64,000 nt of DNA from Enoplolaimus lenunculus (Eukaryota > Nematoda > Enoplea > Enoplida > Thoracostomopsidae): positions 124,001 to 188,000 of the forward strand of contig JASANG010001014.1 in the NCBI GenBank assembly GCA_030248215.1. Direction: 5' to 3'. Under the pieces are notes generated by a model that worked only from the letters and a program-made list of their open reading frames with translations, had not been told where the DNA came from and did not search any database. The translations under genes were made by a program, and so were the position numbers. Below, one piece after another: positions 9,901 to 20,596 of this stretch. Position 1 is the stretch's first letter; the number at the start of each line of letters is the position of its first letter.

Positions 9901-12900
9901 CCGTATCTCAACAAGTAGGATTAAAATTAAAATTTCAGAATTCCGATCCCGATTGAATGTGGAATCGGAACTCGTTTTGAATCGGAATTCTAATCGGAAT
10001 CGGAATTCCGGTTACACCCTAAAATAGATGTATACATAGTAATATATCTATGTTAATGCAAGAATTGAGTGTATGTACCAGTGTTCAGTATACTAATTGA
10101 GCGAAGCTCGGAGTTTCGCGCAGTGTTTTATGTTTTGTACTTGGGGGTCGAAAAGTGGATGTCCGTTTGTCCGTCCGAAAAGAATCTCAGGAACGGCTGA
10201 ACCGATTTTGATAAACTTTTTTATTTGAAAGCCAATTATCCTGAGGTGTTAACCTCGCATTGGGGTTTTAAAATTTTAAGCCGTTTATTAGCTACAGGCT
10301 AATTTGCATAATTAATTAAGCCTAAATTAGGACTTTCCACAATATTTCACTAATTATTATAGTTAGAAGCAATCTAATTTTAGCATAAAAGGGTTTTTGG
10401 GTGCGAGAAATTTACGTAGACTGTTTACAAACCCCCAAAACCGATAATTGAGCAGTTAGCTAATAGATAATTTGCATATTAGCATAGTTTATAAGCCTAA
10501 ATTAGGACTTTTTACAATATTTCACTAATTATTAAGGTTAAAAGCTATATAATTTCAGCTCTAAAGGGTTTTTAGGTGCGAGGAATTTGAATAAATAGTT
10601 TACAAACATCCAAAACCGATAACTGAATAGTTAGCTAATAGCTAATTTGCATATTAGCTTAATAGACAGGGCAAAATTAGAACTTTTTAAATTATTCCAA
10701 AAATTATTAGGGTGGCTGAAGGGTTTTTGGGTGCGAGAAATCTGAGGAAATTGCTTACAAACCTCCAAAACCGATAAATGAATAGTTAGCGAACAATTAA
10801 TTTGCATATTACCTTAATTGCTTACGTGTGTTCGAGCTTCGCTCAATAAATGTAGTCCCACTACGACTGGTATATTCTTGCGCAAGTGCAAAATTATTGC
10901 AAGCAACACCTTCGTCGATTAATATCTCGTGAAAGTGGATCATCTTAGTTAAAGCTGGAAATGTGTTTCAGGTTCAGCTTTTACGTATTTCTAATTAGTG
11001 GCAGATATTCATACTTGAGCTTGCAGATCCGTAATATTTTTCAGAATCAGTTAGAAGAGCTACGATCAGGTGTTGCTGGGGGTTATCGACAATGTTTACT
11101 CGATCCAGCTGTGAATATAATGTTTGAGAAAATGCGCAAAGAACTGGTGAACACGAAAGCAAAATCGGAATCTTTGCAGCAAGAGTGGGACGCATGCAGA
11201 TTTTCAGCCGACAGGTGTGCTTATCCGAAATTATTGGATATTCGGTTTAGTGATTTTTATAATAATAATCTATGTATTTTGAAACAACTCAGCGCTCAGT
11301 AATTGCTTCTGCGATAAGTAAAACCTGTTTTAATTTTGTTTCTTCTTGTAAAATTCATTGAAGATTAATGTTCTGCTCATCAGCACCTCAGTTTTGAGGT
11401 TTGTGACCTGAAACAAAAGTTTTTTATTAACATTTACAAGTTATTTAAAATTTTTATTGTTTAAAACTTAAAAATATATTGCCGAATATTTTTGTATTCG
11501 GCTTTTTTACAATCGAATCCGAATCCGAACCTTTGTTGCCAACCTGCGTGGTACTTTTTAGTACGCATTTACCAACTGAACCTTCAGTCTGATCTACAAA
11601 CTGGGAGAAGTGTTAAATTTTTATGCACAATGATAATGTTCAGCTAGAGTTGCATCCGGGTCCGGTTATTCCGGGTATTTTTGCCGAAAAATTCCGGGTC
11701 CGGGTTTTCGTTTCAATAAATTTCGGGTCCGGGTTTTCATAACAAATTAATCCGGGTCCGCTTAGTGATTTTATTAACATCCCACGCCTACATTCTTAAT
11801 AGTAACAGTATCGTACCAAAAATAAATTTTTCACAACCAACACTAACTGTGTGAAACACTTACGCATACATTAGAAACAAAACACACCCAACATGTCTCT
11901 TAACACAACTATTGCATGTCGTTGTAAAAGCAATTTGCAGAAAGAAAAAGTTGGTCAACAGACTTCACCTTTGTTGAGTAAGTTAACGTAAGCAGATATA
12001 CTTGGGTTACGATAACGAATGCTCAATTAGGAGCGGTTGGAATGGTCGGGATACAGAGACATGTCATGTCTCATTTTAAGTTAGTAATTTGACATTTAAC
12101 TTAAGTTTAGTATCTATCTCCTATGTCAAAGATTGCTTGGTTAACGATTGCTTCTAACGTCCAGGAAGAAACGTGTATCGGCAAATCCCTAGCAAGGATA
12201 GTGCATTGTTTTATGATTTACGTAAAATAAATTTTTGTGAATGACATCAGTCACTTCGCATTGCATACTGCCCATTAATATCTTAAATACTGAGCTGTTA
12301 CCAATAGATGGAGACAGAAATTCTTTCCTATCTTTAAAAAATTAGGATCATGTTTAGTTTTTAAGTAATAAAAATTCCGGGCCCGGTTTTGTTCGGAAAA
12401 AAAATCCGGATCCGTGTCCGCGTTTGCATTCTTAAAAATTCCGGGTCCGGGTTTGCATTGTTAAAAATTCCGGATCCGGGTATTCATTTTTAAATGTTGC
12501 AACTCTATGTTTAGCACAACTGGCAAAAAACTAATGGCAAAGTGCCGAATGCTTCATCAAGAAAACGAAGAACTTGGAAAATTGGTTTCATCGGGCCGTG
12601 TAGCGAAACTTGAGGGCGATATTGCAATTTCTAAAACTTTTATTGGCGCTATGAAGAACGGGGAATCAGGTAAGATGTGATGAAAAATTGATTACTGTTA
12701 TTTCAAATTACCCAAAAAGTTGTATAGGATCAGTGTTATTCTTTGTCTTGCGACAATGTCTGGGTTTCTGAGTATTTACTTATGTTACCCTCGACTAATT
12801 AGTAATTACGTACTTCAGTCGCTAATTAAGAAATAAATTTTCAAACAAAAATGCCAATTTTGACCCAGTGTGATAAGAAGGAAGTCGTAGTTGTGCTTTC

Positions 12901-15900
12901 AATGAAAAATGAATCTTGTTGCTATTATTTCAGTTAGACCAATGTACTTATATCATAATTCTTACTTTGTACAAAATCAAATTTGGCTTAAGCCTAAAGT
13001 ACCAGGGTTCCAACATGATCTAAGTTTTACCGGAACAGAAGTAATTGCTTTGCAACTACATAAGTATAAAAAGTTATACTTAACCAGGGTTTCAGAATTT
13101 CCGCCAATGGCTAGTTTCTGAACCTCTACTTCAGTACGACTTCATACTTAAGTACGTATTTGTTAACTATATACTTAGCAATGAATAGTATATGAAAGCT
13201 TTTCTATAAGTTAAGTAAAACTTAACTCACTCACTATAAACTAATGAGTTGCAAACTGTGCGTTATTGCAAAATCTGCGTAGTCTAATCGACATTATAGA
13301 CTCATGGTACCTGCGAAATGCAAAGGAAATCTCTGGCTTCTTTCTTATGGCACTGATTCATATTAGCATATGTTTGTTTATGTCCAAAAGTTTTATAAGT
13401 TTTTTCTTAAGCAAAACTTAAGTACATACTCAAGTAAGATATAGGAATCTGAGGCATTGATTCTAACTAGTGTTGTTGGAACAAGATGCAGAATTATAAT
13501 CCATTGCTTCTTTATTATGAAGCTAAATGTTAAGAATCGTCACCAACATCACAGACAAGAGAAATTGGAAGAAACTCGCTTAAGCCGAGTCATTGTATTC
13601 TGTGGAGTGTGGACCTCGATGCACATCCAGGATGCGACCGTATATTAATTGAATAAATACCGGGTCCAGATTGTCTATTTTTTACCGGAACCGGATATAA
13701 CGTCGTAATTTGTGCGCTGTTGGAAGTATTTTGAGTCGTATAAAAGTATAACATGCTGAATTAAAATTTATGTGCTAGCTAGGATTTTTTGTTATACTTC
13801 AGTGTGCAAAAAGGTAAGTTTCTTGACATGACCGGAGAAGCAATCGCAACAAAATCTTTCATGTTTACTTGAATACGCAATGCAGTATCCGGTAGGTTTA
13901 GGTTTATATACCGGAACCAGATACGGATATCGTTTTTGACGGATATTAACAATGAACTGCATATCCAGTCGCACCCGGGAAGCCGGATACGAAGTTTTCT
14001 CCAGACGTTAACCGAAGCAGGATATCTGGTCGCTTCCTGATATACACACAATATGAAATTAAAGTTACCTATACCATCGGGATTATTTACAGTGTTGTTA
14101 AATTAGTAATGTTGATGTAAATATTGCGGATTGTACTAATAATTATTACTACAAATACAGAGAACGAAGAAGTTGTAGCGGAACTGGACACCGAACTCGA
14201 CGGCATGACATCAACTGTGGTAAATTTGCAGCAAAAGCTCGCCGAAGCTCGTGCTGAAAACGATCAGTTACGCTCTAAGTTAAAATCTGCGCTAGATTTA
14301 GTGGCATCACAGCAACAGTCGTTGGTTTTACTAAAGCAACCGCATTCAACTTTAAGTGGACCCCCACCATCAGACCCTATTGCAAATCCCGTCGTTCCAT
14401 GTAATACGTCATTATTTGTTGAAAAGGGTGTCTCTTACCCACCTTCGACACTAACAGCAGGAGCTTCAGGGTTTCCGGTTGCGATACGAAACGGGATTGA
14501 GTTGACCGAAGTGCCAACTCGAACAACGTCGTCAAACATCGCTTCGTTGACTACAACTGCTGCTGCTAATGGTTCTTTATTGCCAATTTTAACCTCTACG
14601 AAAAATGGTGACACTGGTAACCCTGACTTCAGAAATACAAACACAGCTGTAACGGCATCGATGGAGGCAACCGCACTTTGCCGAGGCGCCGAAGCTGCTG
14701 CTCGATATCGTTCAATGGTGTCGCATTTACCCACGTTAGAACTGACGTCAGCAAATAACACCATTTGTTGTTCAGCTAAAACAGAACCAGCGTCTACAAT
14801 TGAAGTAGTGAACAGTTACAGTGATACTGTGACATTACCGCAATCAAGAGCAACAGTGCAAAACGTACTGCAACCCATGTCCATATACTGTAAGATGCAA
14901 ACGCAAATGCAGCATGTGCAGCTGAAAACAGAACCTGCAGACGCTGACGTTACCGATTTATGCGTAATTCAAGATCCTGTCCCCAAGACAGACACTTTTT
15001 CTGTTACATCGGCCACAATTAATGAGAAATGTCTTATCACAGAATCACAAACTTGTGATAACATGAGGACTGCAAATGCCTTAAACACGGTAGATAGCAT
15101 GGGTCCAACAGTTACTACAACAATTGGCCGGATGATGTACCAAATTACAAATCCCACATCAGTGACAGTTAAGGCAGAACCAGTGAACGATTGCAACAAC
15201 GAAGCAAGCACACATCAATCGATCCTGATTCGAGGTATGTCGTCTTTTGTTTTATGGTGCGTAACCATTTGTTACAAGTAATAAATGATACAAGTAATAA
15301 ACGTGTAATGGACAGAATATATAAGTAATATTTTCAGAATAGTTTTGTGTTTCAGTTGTGCCATTTCTTAATATTGATAACTTAAAGTGACGTGACACTG
15401 ATGTATACAATGTAATACAAATACAGTCGCAGCGTACCTCTTTTTAAATTTTTCGTTTCGCTCAATAAAATGTAACACTGCAGCATTTGCGAAATGTCAT
15501 TTACAATGAGTGATGCATCAATGCACTTTTATTGTTAGCCTGATGATTAAATTTGTGGTATCAGCTTTAATATAACGTCTGATTAGTGACGTATGTGATC
15601 ATTATACTTTCGCAGAGATCAGCAGTGCTTCGGACGGTCTCGTGTGTTCGTCAGATAACGCATCATTGCTCGATTCCAAAACAAAATACGAACAGCAAAA
15701 TTGTGAACTAGACTCTAGTTGTATTCAAAAGAATGAGTTCGATACACCACAACATGATGTCGGAAGTTCAACTACACCTCGAAAACTTCAGTACGATAAT
15801 GTATTAGCCGTTGATTTGGCGACGCTAAGTTCCTGTACTACTAGCTCAGTAACTTCAGACACCATGGACGTTAGGAGTACATGTGTTACAACCGACAAGC

Positions 15901-17093
15901 TATGTGCTACGCTACAAAATGATGGTCATACCGTTGGAAATTCGAGGACATATTGCACCGTAGTTGAAAATAGTCAGGTGGATGTGCGACAACTTGCCAA
16001 CAACAATGAGAATCCGTGGCAGAAAACAATCAAGCCGAAGCAGATTAGCTCTGCATGTGACGGCGCTTTGGGTCTGGCCGAATATTGTGTATTGCAGCAA
16101 GACGACAAGAACGCAGAAGTCTTTAATGCTGTAAGGACGCGAGAGTTTGAAATTAATAGCGGTAAATATAATAGCTGTAACGATTATGACAAGAATTCGA
16201 CTATGACACCTGTCGATGCAAACGCTGGGCTGCAGTACAGTCTTTGCGACACAATGACTAGAAATGTGACCACTATTGGAGTCACACAGTCCGCCACAAA
16301 CAGAACTTCAGCACAATGTCGGACGAGTGTCGTTGAGCTAAATAGGCCAGATCACGCAGCCCATGACTCACAAGCAAAGGTAGCGGCAATTCAGGAAAAT
16401 TTGTTAAGCCCAGTCAGTGACGACGGCGCAATTATTGCCCATGCTGCTGTTGTAAGCGATCCATCTGCAGTAAATTTGACTAATTCGGCATGTCCAGCTA
16501 CTTATTCATGCGAAAAAGAAGTAGCTAATTGTGTACGGACACGAAACCTTTCGGTTACTAGTACCGGTACTGCAATAGCAAATACTGATCAAAGAACTAT
16601 ACCGGCTAACAGCAAGGCACATCAAAATCAAGCAGCCGCAGACATAGGCGTACCCAGTAGTTTAACAATCAGATCTATTCTCCCTTGTGACGGATCTGTG
16701 TCCGTTTGTTCAACTACCACAGAAACGAACGCCATGTGTTCAATTAATCCAAAAGTAATTAAGTTTACGAATTGTCAAGTTACTTCGGAAAAACTGTTGT
16801 CTGATGGTGTTTTGCCTGTGTATGGCACAGCAGATGGCAGTGTGAACAGTAACGGTCCTATAGGTGACATCGTTGATGCATGCACAGACCAAGATGATAT
16901 AAGCCCAGAGATATCGGCATCAGGGGAAGATTCTGTAAACATTTGGAAAGCTTCGAAATATCGGCCCACTAATATGGCAACTGATGATTATAAAAGAGAA
17001 ATTAGAACTCCTACACCACCGAAGAAAATTAAACTCAATGACAAAGTTAGTGGTGCTGAAGAAATTGATCGAGAGAATAGGAGAAGAAATTGA
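6925..17093 (+). CDS. WTAP: WTAP, m6A methyltransferase-complex regulatory subunit
   Basis: WTAP (Drosophila Fl(2)d) scaffolds METTL3-METTL14 in nuclear speckles for mRNA m6A methylation and splicing control. Exons: 6925-6968, 8509-8567, 8826-8974, 11045-11214, 12515-12669, 14161-15234, 15616-17093; all GT/AG with matching phases, 1,042 codons plus stop. Landmarks matching human WTAP: RRENVLVMRLTTKEQE (exon 3), LDPAVNIMF (residues 103-111), GKKLMAKCRML then QENEELG (144-162), and ELDGMTSTVVNLQQKL (exon 6). This coiled-coil part ends near residue 230. The other roughly 800 residues are Ser/Thr-rich, low complexity and unlike the short human tail (396 aa total). Sumoylation-type motifs AKTEP, LKTEP and VKAEP sit at K399, K448 and K530, and an NLS-like PPKKIKL at 1018-1024. 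Exon 1 is least certain: the GTAAGT donor at 6,961 breaks the frame, so the donor at 6,969 was chosen. Confidence 0.9.
7446..7760. mobile_element. MITE in WTAP intron 1 (GGTTCCACAGGAATTCC family)
   Basis: The ends are CACGGTTCCACAACAGGAAC and inverted CAGAGTTCCACAGGAATTCC. The interior is AT-rich. A related element lies near 62,015-62,430. No exact target duplication is visible. Confidence 0.55.
7773..8154. mobile_element. hAT-type MITE in WTAP intron 1, perfect target duplication
   Basis: The ends are CAGTGTGCAACCGGAATTCC and inverted CAGGGTGCAACCGGAAT. Flanking duplication is atatacgc (7,765-7,772 and 8,155-8,162). It is the same family as 46,539-47,013 and the degraded copies near 18,850 and 53,755-54,058. 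Confidence 0.88.
8985..9456 (+). mobile_element. Helitron-like element, 5'-truncated, WTAP intron 3
   Basis: About three tandem core units (each with GTTTACAAA..TTCAAAACCGATA and TTGCATATTAGC) end in the hairpin GTAGTCCCACTAC followed by GACTGG and a host T. It begins only about 10 bp after the WTAP exon 3 donor at 8,975. Confidence 0.7.
9610..10021. mobile_element. hAT-type MITE, WTAP intron 3
   Basis: The ends are CATGGTGTAA and TTACACCCTA, with aaatagat duplicated on both sides (9,602-9,609 and 10,022-10,029). The termini are GGAATCGG repeats. Relatives lie at about 744, 58,240 and 62,769. Confidence 0.85.
10097..10870 (+). mobile_element. Helitron-like element with tandem core, complete ends
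   Basis: It starts A|TTGAGCGAAGCTCGG and has a conserved subterminal block (GGGGTCGAAAAGTGGATGTC, then GGTGTTAACCTCGCATTGGG). About four satellite-like units of 150-190 bp follow, and it ends CGAGCTTCGCTCAAT, hairpin GTAGTCCCACTAC, GACTGG|T. No target duplication is present. The A|T insertion point, 3' hairpin and CTRR-like end fit Helitrons. The subterminal inverted repeats plus tandem core resemble non-autonomous Helitron/Helentron derivatives such as DINE-1. Confidence 0.72.
11385..11550. mobile_element. MITE fragment related to 6,191-6,430
   Basis: Shares TTTTTATTAACAT, TTTAAAATTTTTATTG and a GAATCCGAATCCGAACC end with the 6,191 element, but the left end is lost. Lies in WTAP intron 4. 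Confidence 0.5.
11645..12507. mobile_element. hAT-type MITE sitting on the WTAP intron 4 3' splice site
   Basis: Perfect 10-bp ends TAGAGTTGCA and TGCAACTCTA, with CCGGGTCCGGG-rich termini. The flanking 8-bp duplication is tgttcagc (11,637-11,644) and tgtttagc (12,508-12,515), 7/8 identical. The right copy contains the acceptor AG and the first base (C, 12,515) of WTAP exon 5. Confidence 0.88.
12670..14160. other. WTAP intron 5
   Basis: AT-rich. A degraded element rich in CCGGAACCGGATA and GGATATC motifs occupies about 13,650-14,050. Similar motifs recur at 49,840-50,345 and 50,725-50,815. Nothing else is recognised. Confidence 0.4.
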
Positions 17094-17132
17094 TCGAGAG
17101 AATAAGAGAAGAAATTGATCGAGAGAATAGGA
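17058..17132 (+). repeat. 25-bp tandem triplication across the WTAP stop codon
   Basis: Three units of 25 bp at 17,058-17,082, 17,083-17,107 and 17,108-17,132, starting GAAGAAATTGATCGAGAG, with one substitution. The unit is not a multiple of three, so the second unit is read in a new frame and supplies the TGA at 17,091. Confidence 0.9.
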
Positions 17133-17961
17133 CAAAGTTGTTAACGCTTGATTGTGTTTAGTGCAAGGTGCATTTCAGAATATAAATAGTTCACAGCTGC
17201 AAAATTGAAAGACGTGTCAAAATAGTGTCAAAAATACGAGTAACTGTAAACTGCAATAAATTGCAGGATGAATGTTATTGTCATACTATCGTAAAATTTC
17301 GTATAGATTTGAATTTATAAATGCATTGTCGGAAACAAAGGAGAAAATACGGCATAAATTAAGAAAACAGATTAGTAATCAGCAGTAAATAAGGTTGAAT
17401 GATAAAATGAGTCTTATTTTCCCGTTGCAAAGTCTTTTGTGTGATCTCTGCGAATTGAAAGTGATTAATTCTATTATTTTCGTGTTTATGCAGGGAGCGA
17501 TACGCCACTCTCCGGAAACTACAATGGCTTATTCCAATGTGTCATCGAATATCCGTTTCAGGTAAAATCGGGCCCGTTTCCATTATAGAATATCGGAAAT
17601 TCTGTTATTTTATGCTGAAAAATTAACGTTCGAAATTAAATAAAAATTACGAAATTTATCCAAAATCTCGGTACATCCGCTGTATGTTCCTTAAGATTTT
17701 ACAAAACCCGATGACTATTTGCATACCTCAATAAAACTTTTATACTTTAATATTTTTTCTATTTCCGTTACTTTGATCACTATCCGTTTCCGTTATTTTC
17801 ACTATCCGTTTACACCCTGGCTTATGCCGTAAATATATTTTGCTTATATTCACATCTTGAATATTTTAGAAAAGTTACTGAAACTTCATGGGTGCAAATT
17901 TTTATATTTTGTTGCATTAGTTTTTAAACTAATGGAGACCTCATCCTTAAACCGGCCCGTG
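17133..17961. other. WTAP 3' flank
   Basis: Contains candidate polyadenylation hexamers (AATAAA near 17,255). A degraded transposon piece with ATCCGTTTC repeats ends TTTACACCCTGG near 17,818 and matches fragments at 35,090 and 38,236-38,290. No gene seen. Confidence 0.4.
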
Positions 17962-18676
17962 TTACTTTTAGGGGCGTCCAGGTTTCTAGTGAGTCTATAA
18001 ACGAGTAGGTTTAGATTCTAGGTTTACATTTTTTGCGTATGCTTAGGAACACATTTTTACAACGCTTAGGCTTAGGAATACGCCTACCCCTTTCTCACAT
18101 GAATATTTTCTATTTTCCCTGAGACCTACTTTTATGCTAGGATTCGATCTTCAGTGACTGGAGTGGGAGGCGTATATCATCACCACTCAGCTATAGGAGC
18201 TTGACGCTCGAGCCCGAGGGGGCTCTCACGTCTTGTGGTGATTTAATACTATGTATACGTGTTGCAATTGTTCAACACGGTGCGATATATATTAGTTAAC
18301 GTATATACACTGCGCTCAGTTGCCTATAGGCAACTCAATGTGAGAAGGGATTATAGATAGTAAACCGAAAATTTTTCGCTTAACCCTTTCACAAATGAAT
18401 ATTTTCTATTTTCCATGAGACCTACATTTATGCTGAGATTCGAACTCCAGTGATTGGAGTGGGAGGCGTATACCATCACCACTCAGCTATAGGAGCTTGA
18501 CGATCGAGCCCGAGGGGGCTCTCACGTCTTGTGGTGATTTAGTACTATGTATACGTGTTGTAATTGTTCAGCACGGTGCGATATATATTATTTAACGTAT
18601 ATACACTGCGCTGAGTTGCCTATAGGCAACTCAATGTGAGAAGGGGTTAATCTACTGTTTACGCCCCTAAAAGTAA
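17962..18676. mobile_element. MITE with TTAGGC core, carrying a tandem tRNA-derived repeat
   Basis: Terminal inverted repeat of 16 bp: TTACTTTTAGGGGCGT at 17,962 and its exact inverse ending 18,676. Interior hexamers are GCTTAGG type. A 296-bp tandem pair occupies 18,087-18,648. An element without the insert is at 20,428-20,596. Confidence 0.75.
18087..18648 (-). repeat. tRNA-derived repeat, two tandem copies (296-bp period)
   Basis: Each copy, read on the minus strand, has a box A-like TAGCTGAGTGGT and a box B-like GTTCGAATC (second copy) or GATCGAATCC (first copy), spaced as in a tRNA-derived SINE. GAGCCCCCTCGGGCTC hairpins lie just upstream. The downstream part includes the inverted motif GTTGCCTATAGGCAAC. 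A third copy is at 21,120-21,300 and a partial one at 23,254-23,395. Confidence 0.65.
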
Positions 18677-18989
18677 TATTGTCCCTTAAACCTGTACACA
18701 AACATTGCTTTTCCAGCGTTTCAACCAGTATTCGTATGAGATGTTCCTTACACTATCTGCATGTTACATTACTTGCAGTCTGTTCAGTTGAAGTAAACAT
18801 TTTATTACATCGTTGAATTCATAGAGCTGTTATAGCTCGTATTATATACCGGGTGCAACCGAAATTCCGTTCCCGGGGTTTTTTCACCTTCCGATTCGGT
18901 AAATTTTTGCCGGAAATAATTCCGGGTAATGTTACTGTGAGGGGCGTCCAATTTTCCCGCGGGACAGCAACAAGCTAGTACTTCTATCC
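18677..18989. other. Spacer with MITE fragment
   Basis: Near 18,850-18,928 is a degraded left end of the GGTGCAACCGGAATTCC hAT family. The TTACTGTGAGGGGCGTCC motif at about 18,930 also occurs near 20,878 and may be another element end. Confidence 0.35.
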
Positions 18990-19745
18990 ATAGACGTTTT
19001 TGCTGGGTTGGTCGTGACAGCCAAAACAGCTTCGAGTGTATGTTTTCGTTGGGTCAGCCGGGACAACTTCAAACCTATGCTTTTGCTGGGTGGGTGTGGA
19101 CAGCCGGACGGCGACAAGCCTATGTTTTTTGCTGGGTCGGTCGTGACAGCCAAAACAGCTTCGAGCGTGTGTTTTCGTTGGGTCAGTCGGGACAACTTCG
19201 AACGAATGCTTTTGCTGGGTCGGTCGGGACAACCGGGACAGCTTCCAGCTTATACTTTTGTTGGATCGGTCGGGACATCCGGAACACTTTCGAGCACGTT
19301 TTTTCGTTGGGTCGGTCGGGACAGCTGGGACAACTTCGAACCTATATGCTTTTGCTGGGTTGGTCGGGACAGCCGGGACAGTTTTGAGCTTGTTTTTGTT
19401 GGGTCGGTCGGGACAACTTGGAACCTTTGCTTTTGCTGGTTCTGTCGGGACAGCCAGGACAGCTACGAGCCTACGTTTTTGCTTTTTCGGTCGTGACAGC
19501 CAAAACAGCTTCGAGTGTTTGTTTTCGTTGGGTCAGTCGGGACAACTTCAAACCTATGCTTTTGCTGGGTCGGTTGGGACAGCCGGACAGCGACGAGCCT
19601 ATGTTTTTTTGCTGGGTCGGTCGTGAAGTCGTGACAGCCAAAACAGCTTCGAGCGTGAGTTTTCGTTGGGTCAGTCGGGACAGTCGGGACAACTTCGAAC
19701 CAATGCTTTTGCTGGGTCGGTCGGGACAACCGGGACAGCTTCCAG
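18990..19745. repeat. Minisatellite, GGGTCGGTCGGGACAG type
   Basis: Tandem, variable units built on TTTTGCTGGGTCGGTCGGGA plus CAGCTTCGAGC. A larger block (GTCGTGACAGCCAAAACAGC) recurs at about 19,009, 19,141, 19,490 and 19,633. All frames stay open by chance, so overlapping reading frames here are not taken as genes. Confidence 0.85.
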
Positions 19746-20427
19746 TTCACCCTTTGTGTTATGCAGTGTACCAGAACCTGAAAATAGTGTAGAGGTAATA
19801 AAAATTTTGTGATGCAGTCGTCGTTCGCTTCATTTAGATATATTTTTGCAAACTAATAAAAAATTGCTACTTTCGAAAGATTTTTGTGTTTGAAGAATGT
19901 TTTTATTTGGCAATTAGTTAATATATTAATGCACTACGAATGCTCATTTACAAACATTTAGGCAAAGTATTGGAATAGGTTCTCAGCCTACATTTTACCG
20001 GTTCAGTAGTGTTATAAGCATATTTTTGATGGGACTGCCGGAACAGCTCTGCTTCAGGAAACGTATATATGCATCGACGCTATCCCGCTATATATACCGA
20101 CACGAGCAAAAACATAGACTTTAAGCTGTTTCGACCAACTCAGCGAAAACATTGGCATGAAGCTGTCCCTGCTGTTTCAACCCAGCCAGCAAAAACAAAG
20201 GTTCAAATATGACCTGAGCGATCCAGCAAAAACATAGCTCGAAGAAAGCTGTTGGGATTTTGGGAAATTTGGATTACACGAGACATTGGGATTTTGGGCG
20301 CAGCCTTTTTCGTCGAAAAATTGGGAAATTTGGGATTTTGGGAAATACGGATATTACCCGGGATATTGGGATTTTGGGAAATTGAGATATTATCCGGGAA
20401 ATTGCTATTTTGGACTTTGGCCCATTG
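19746..20427. other. Spacer with inverted minisatellite remnants
   Basis: At 20,095-20,255 the 18,990 minisatellite motif reappears inverted (CAGCAAAAACATAG, GCTGTTTCGACC). At 20,255-20,410 is a TTGGGATTTTGGGAAAT repeat whose inverse occurs at 22,600-22,745. Confidence 0.55.
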
Positions 20428-20596
20428 TACTTTAAGGAGCGTCCAGATCTCTGGTGGGTCTATAAAAGAAAAGGTTTAGATTCTAGATTACATTTTTTGC
20501 TTAGGCTAGGCTTAGGCTTAGGAACTCATTTTTGCAACGCGTAGGCTTAGGGTTAGGCTTAGGAACACGCTTAATCTACTGTTACGCCCCTAAAAG
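20428..20596. mobile_element. MITE with TTAGGC core (ACTTTTAGGGGCGT family)
   Basis: The ends TACTTTAAGGAGCGTCC and inverted CTTTTAGGGGCGTAAC match the 17,962-18,676 element. The core has TTAGGCTTAGG-type hexamers. Confidence 0.7.

Noticed and set aside
14435-15211. Minus-strand frames opposite WTAP exon 6
   Set aside because: Shadows of the real coding strand, which has conserved WTAP sequence and consistent splice phases.
19008-19792. Overlapping open frames of 115-162 residues on both strands
   Set aside because: All are readings of the GGGTCGGTCGGGACAG minisatellite.
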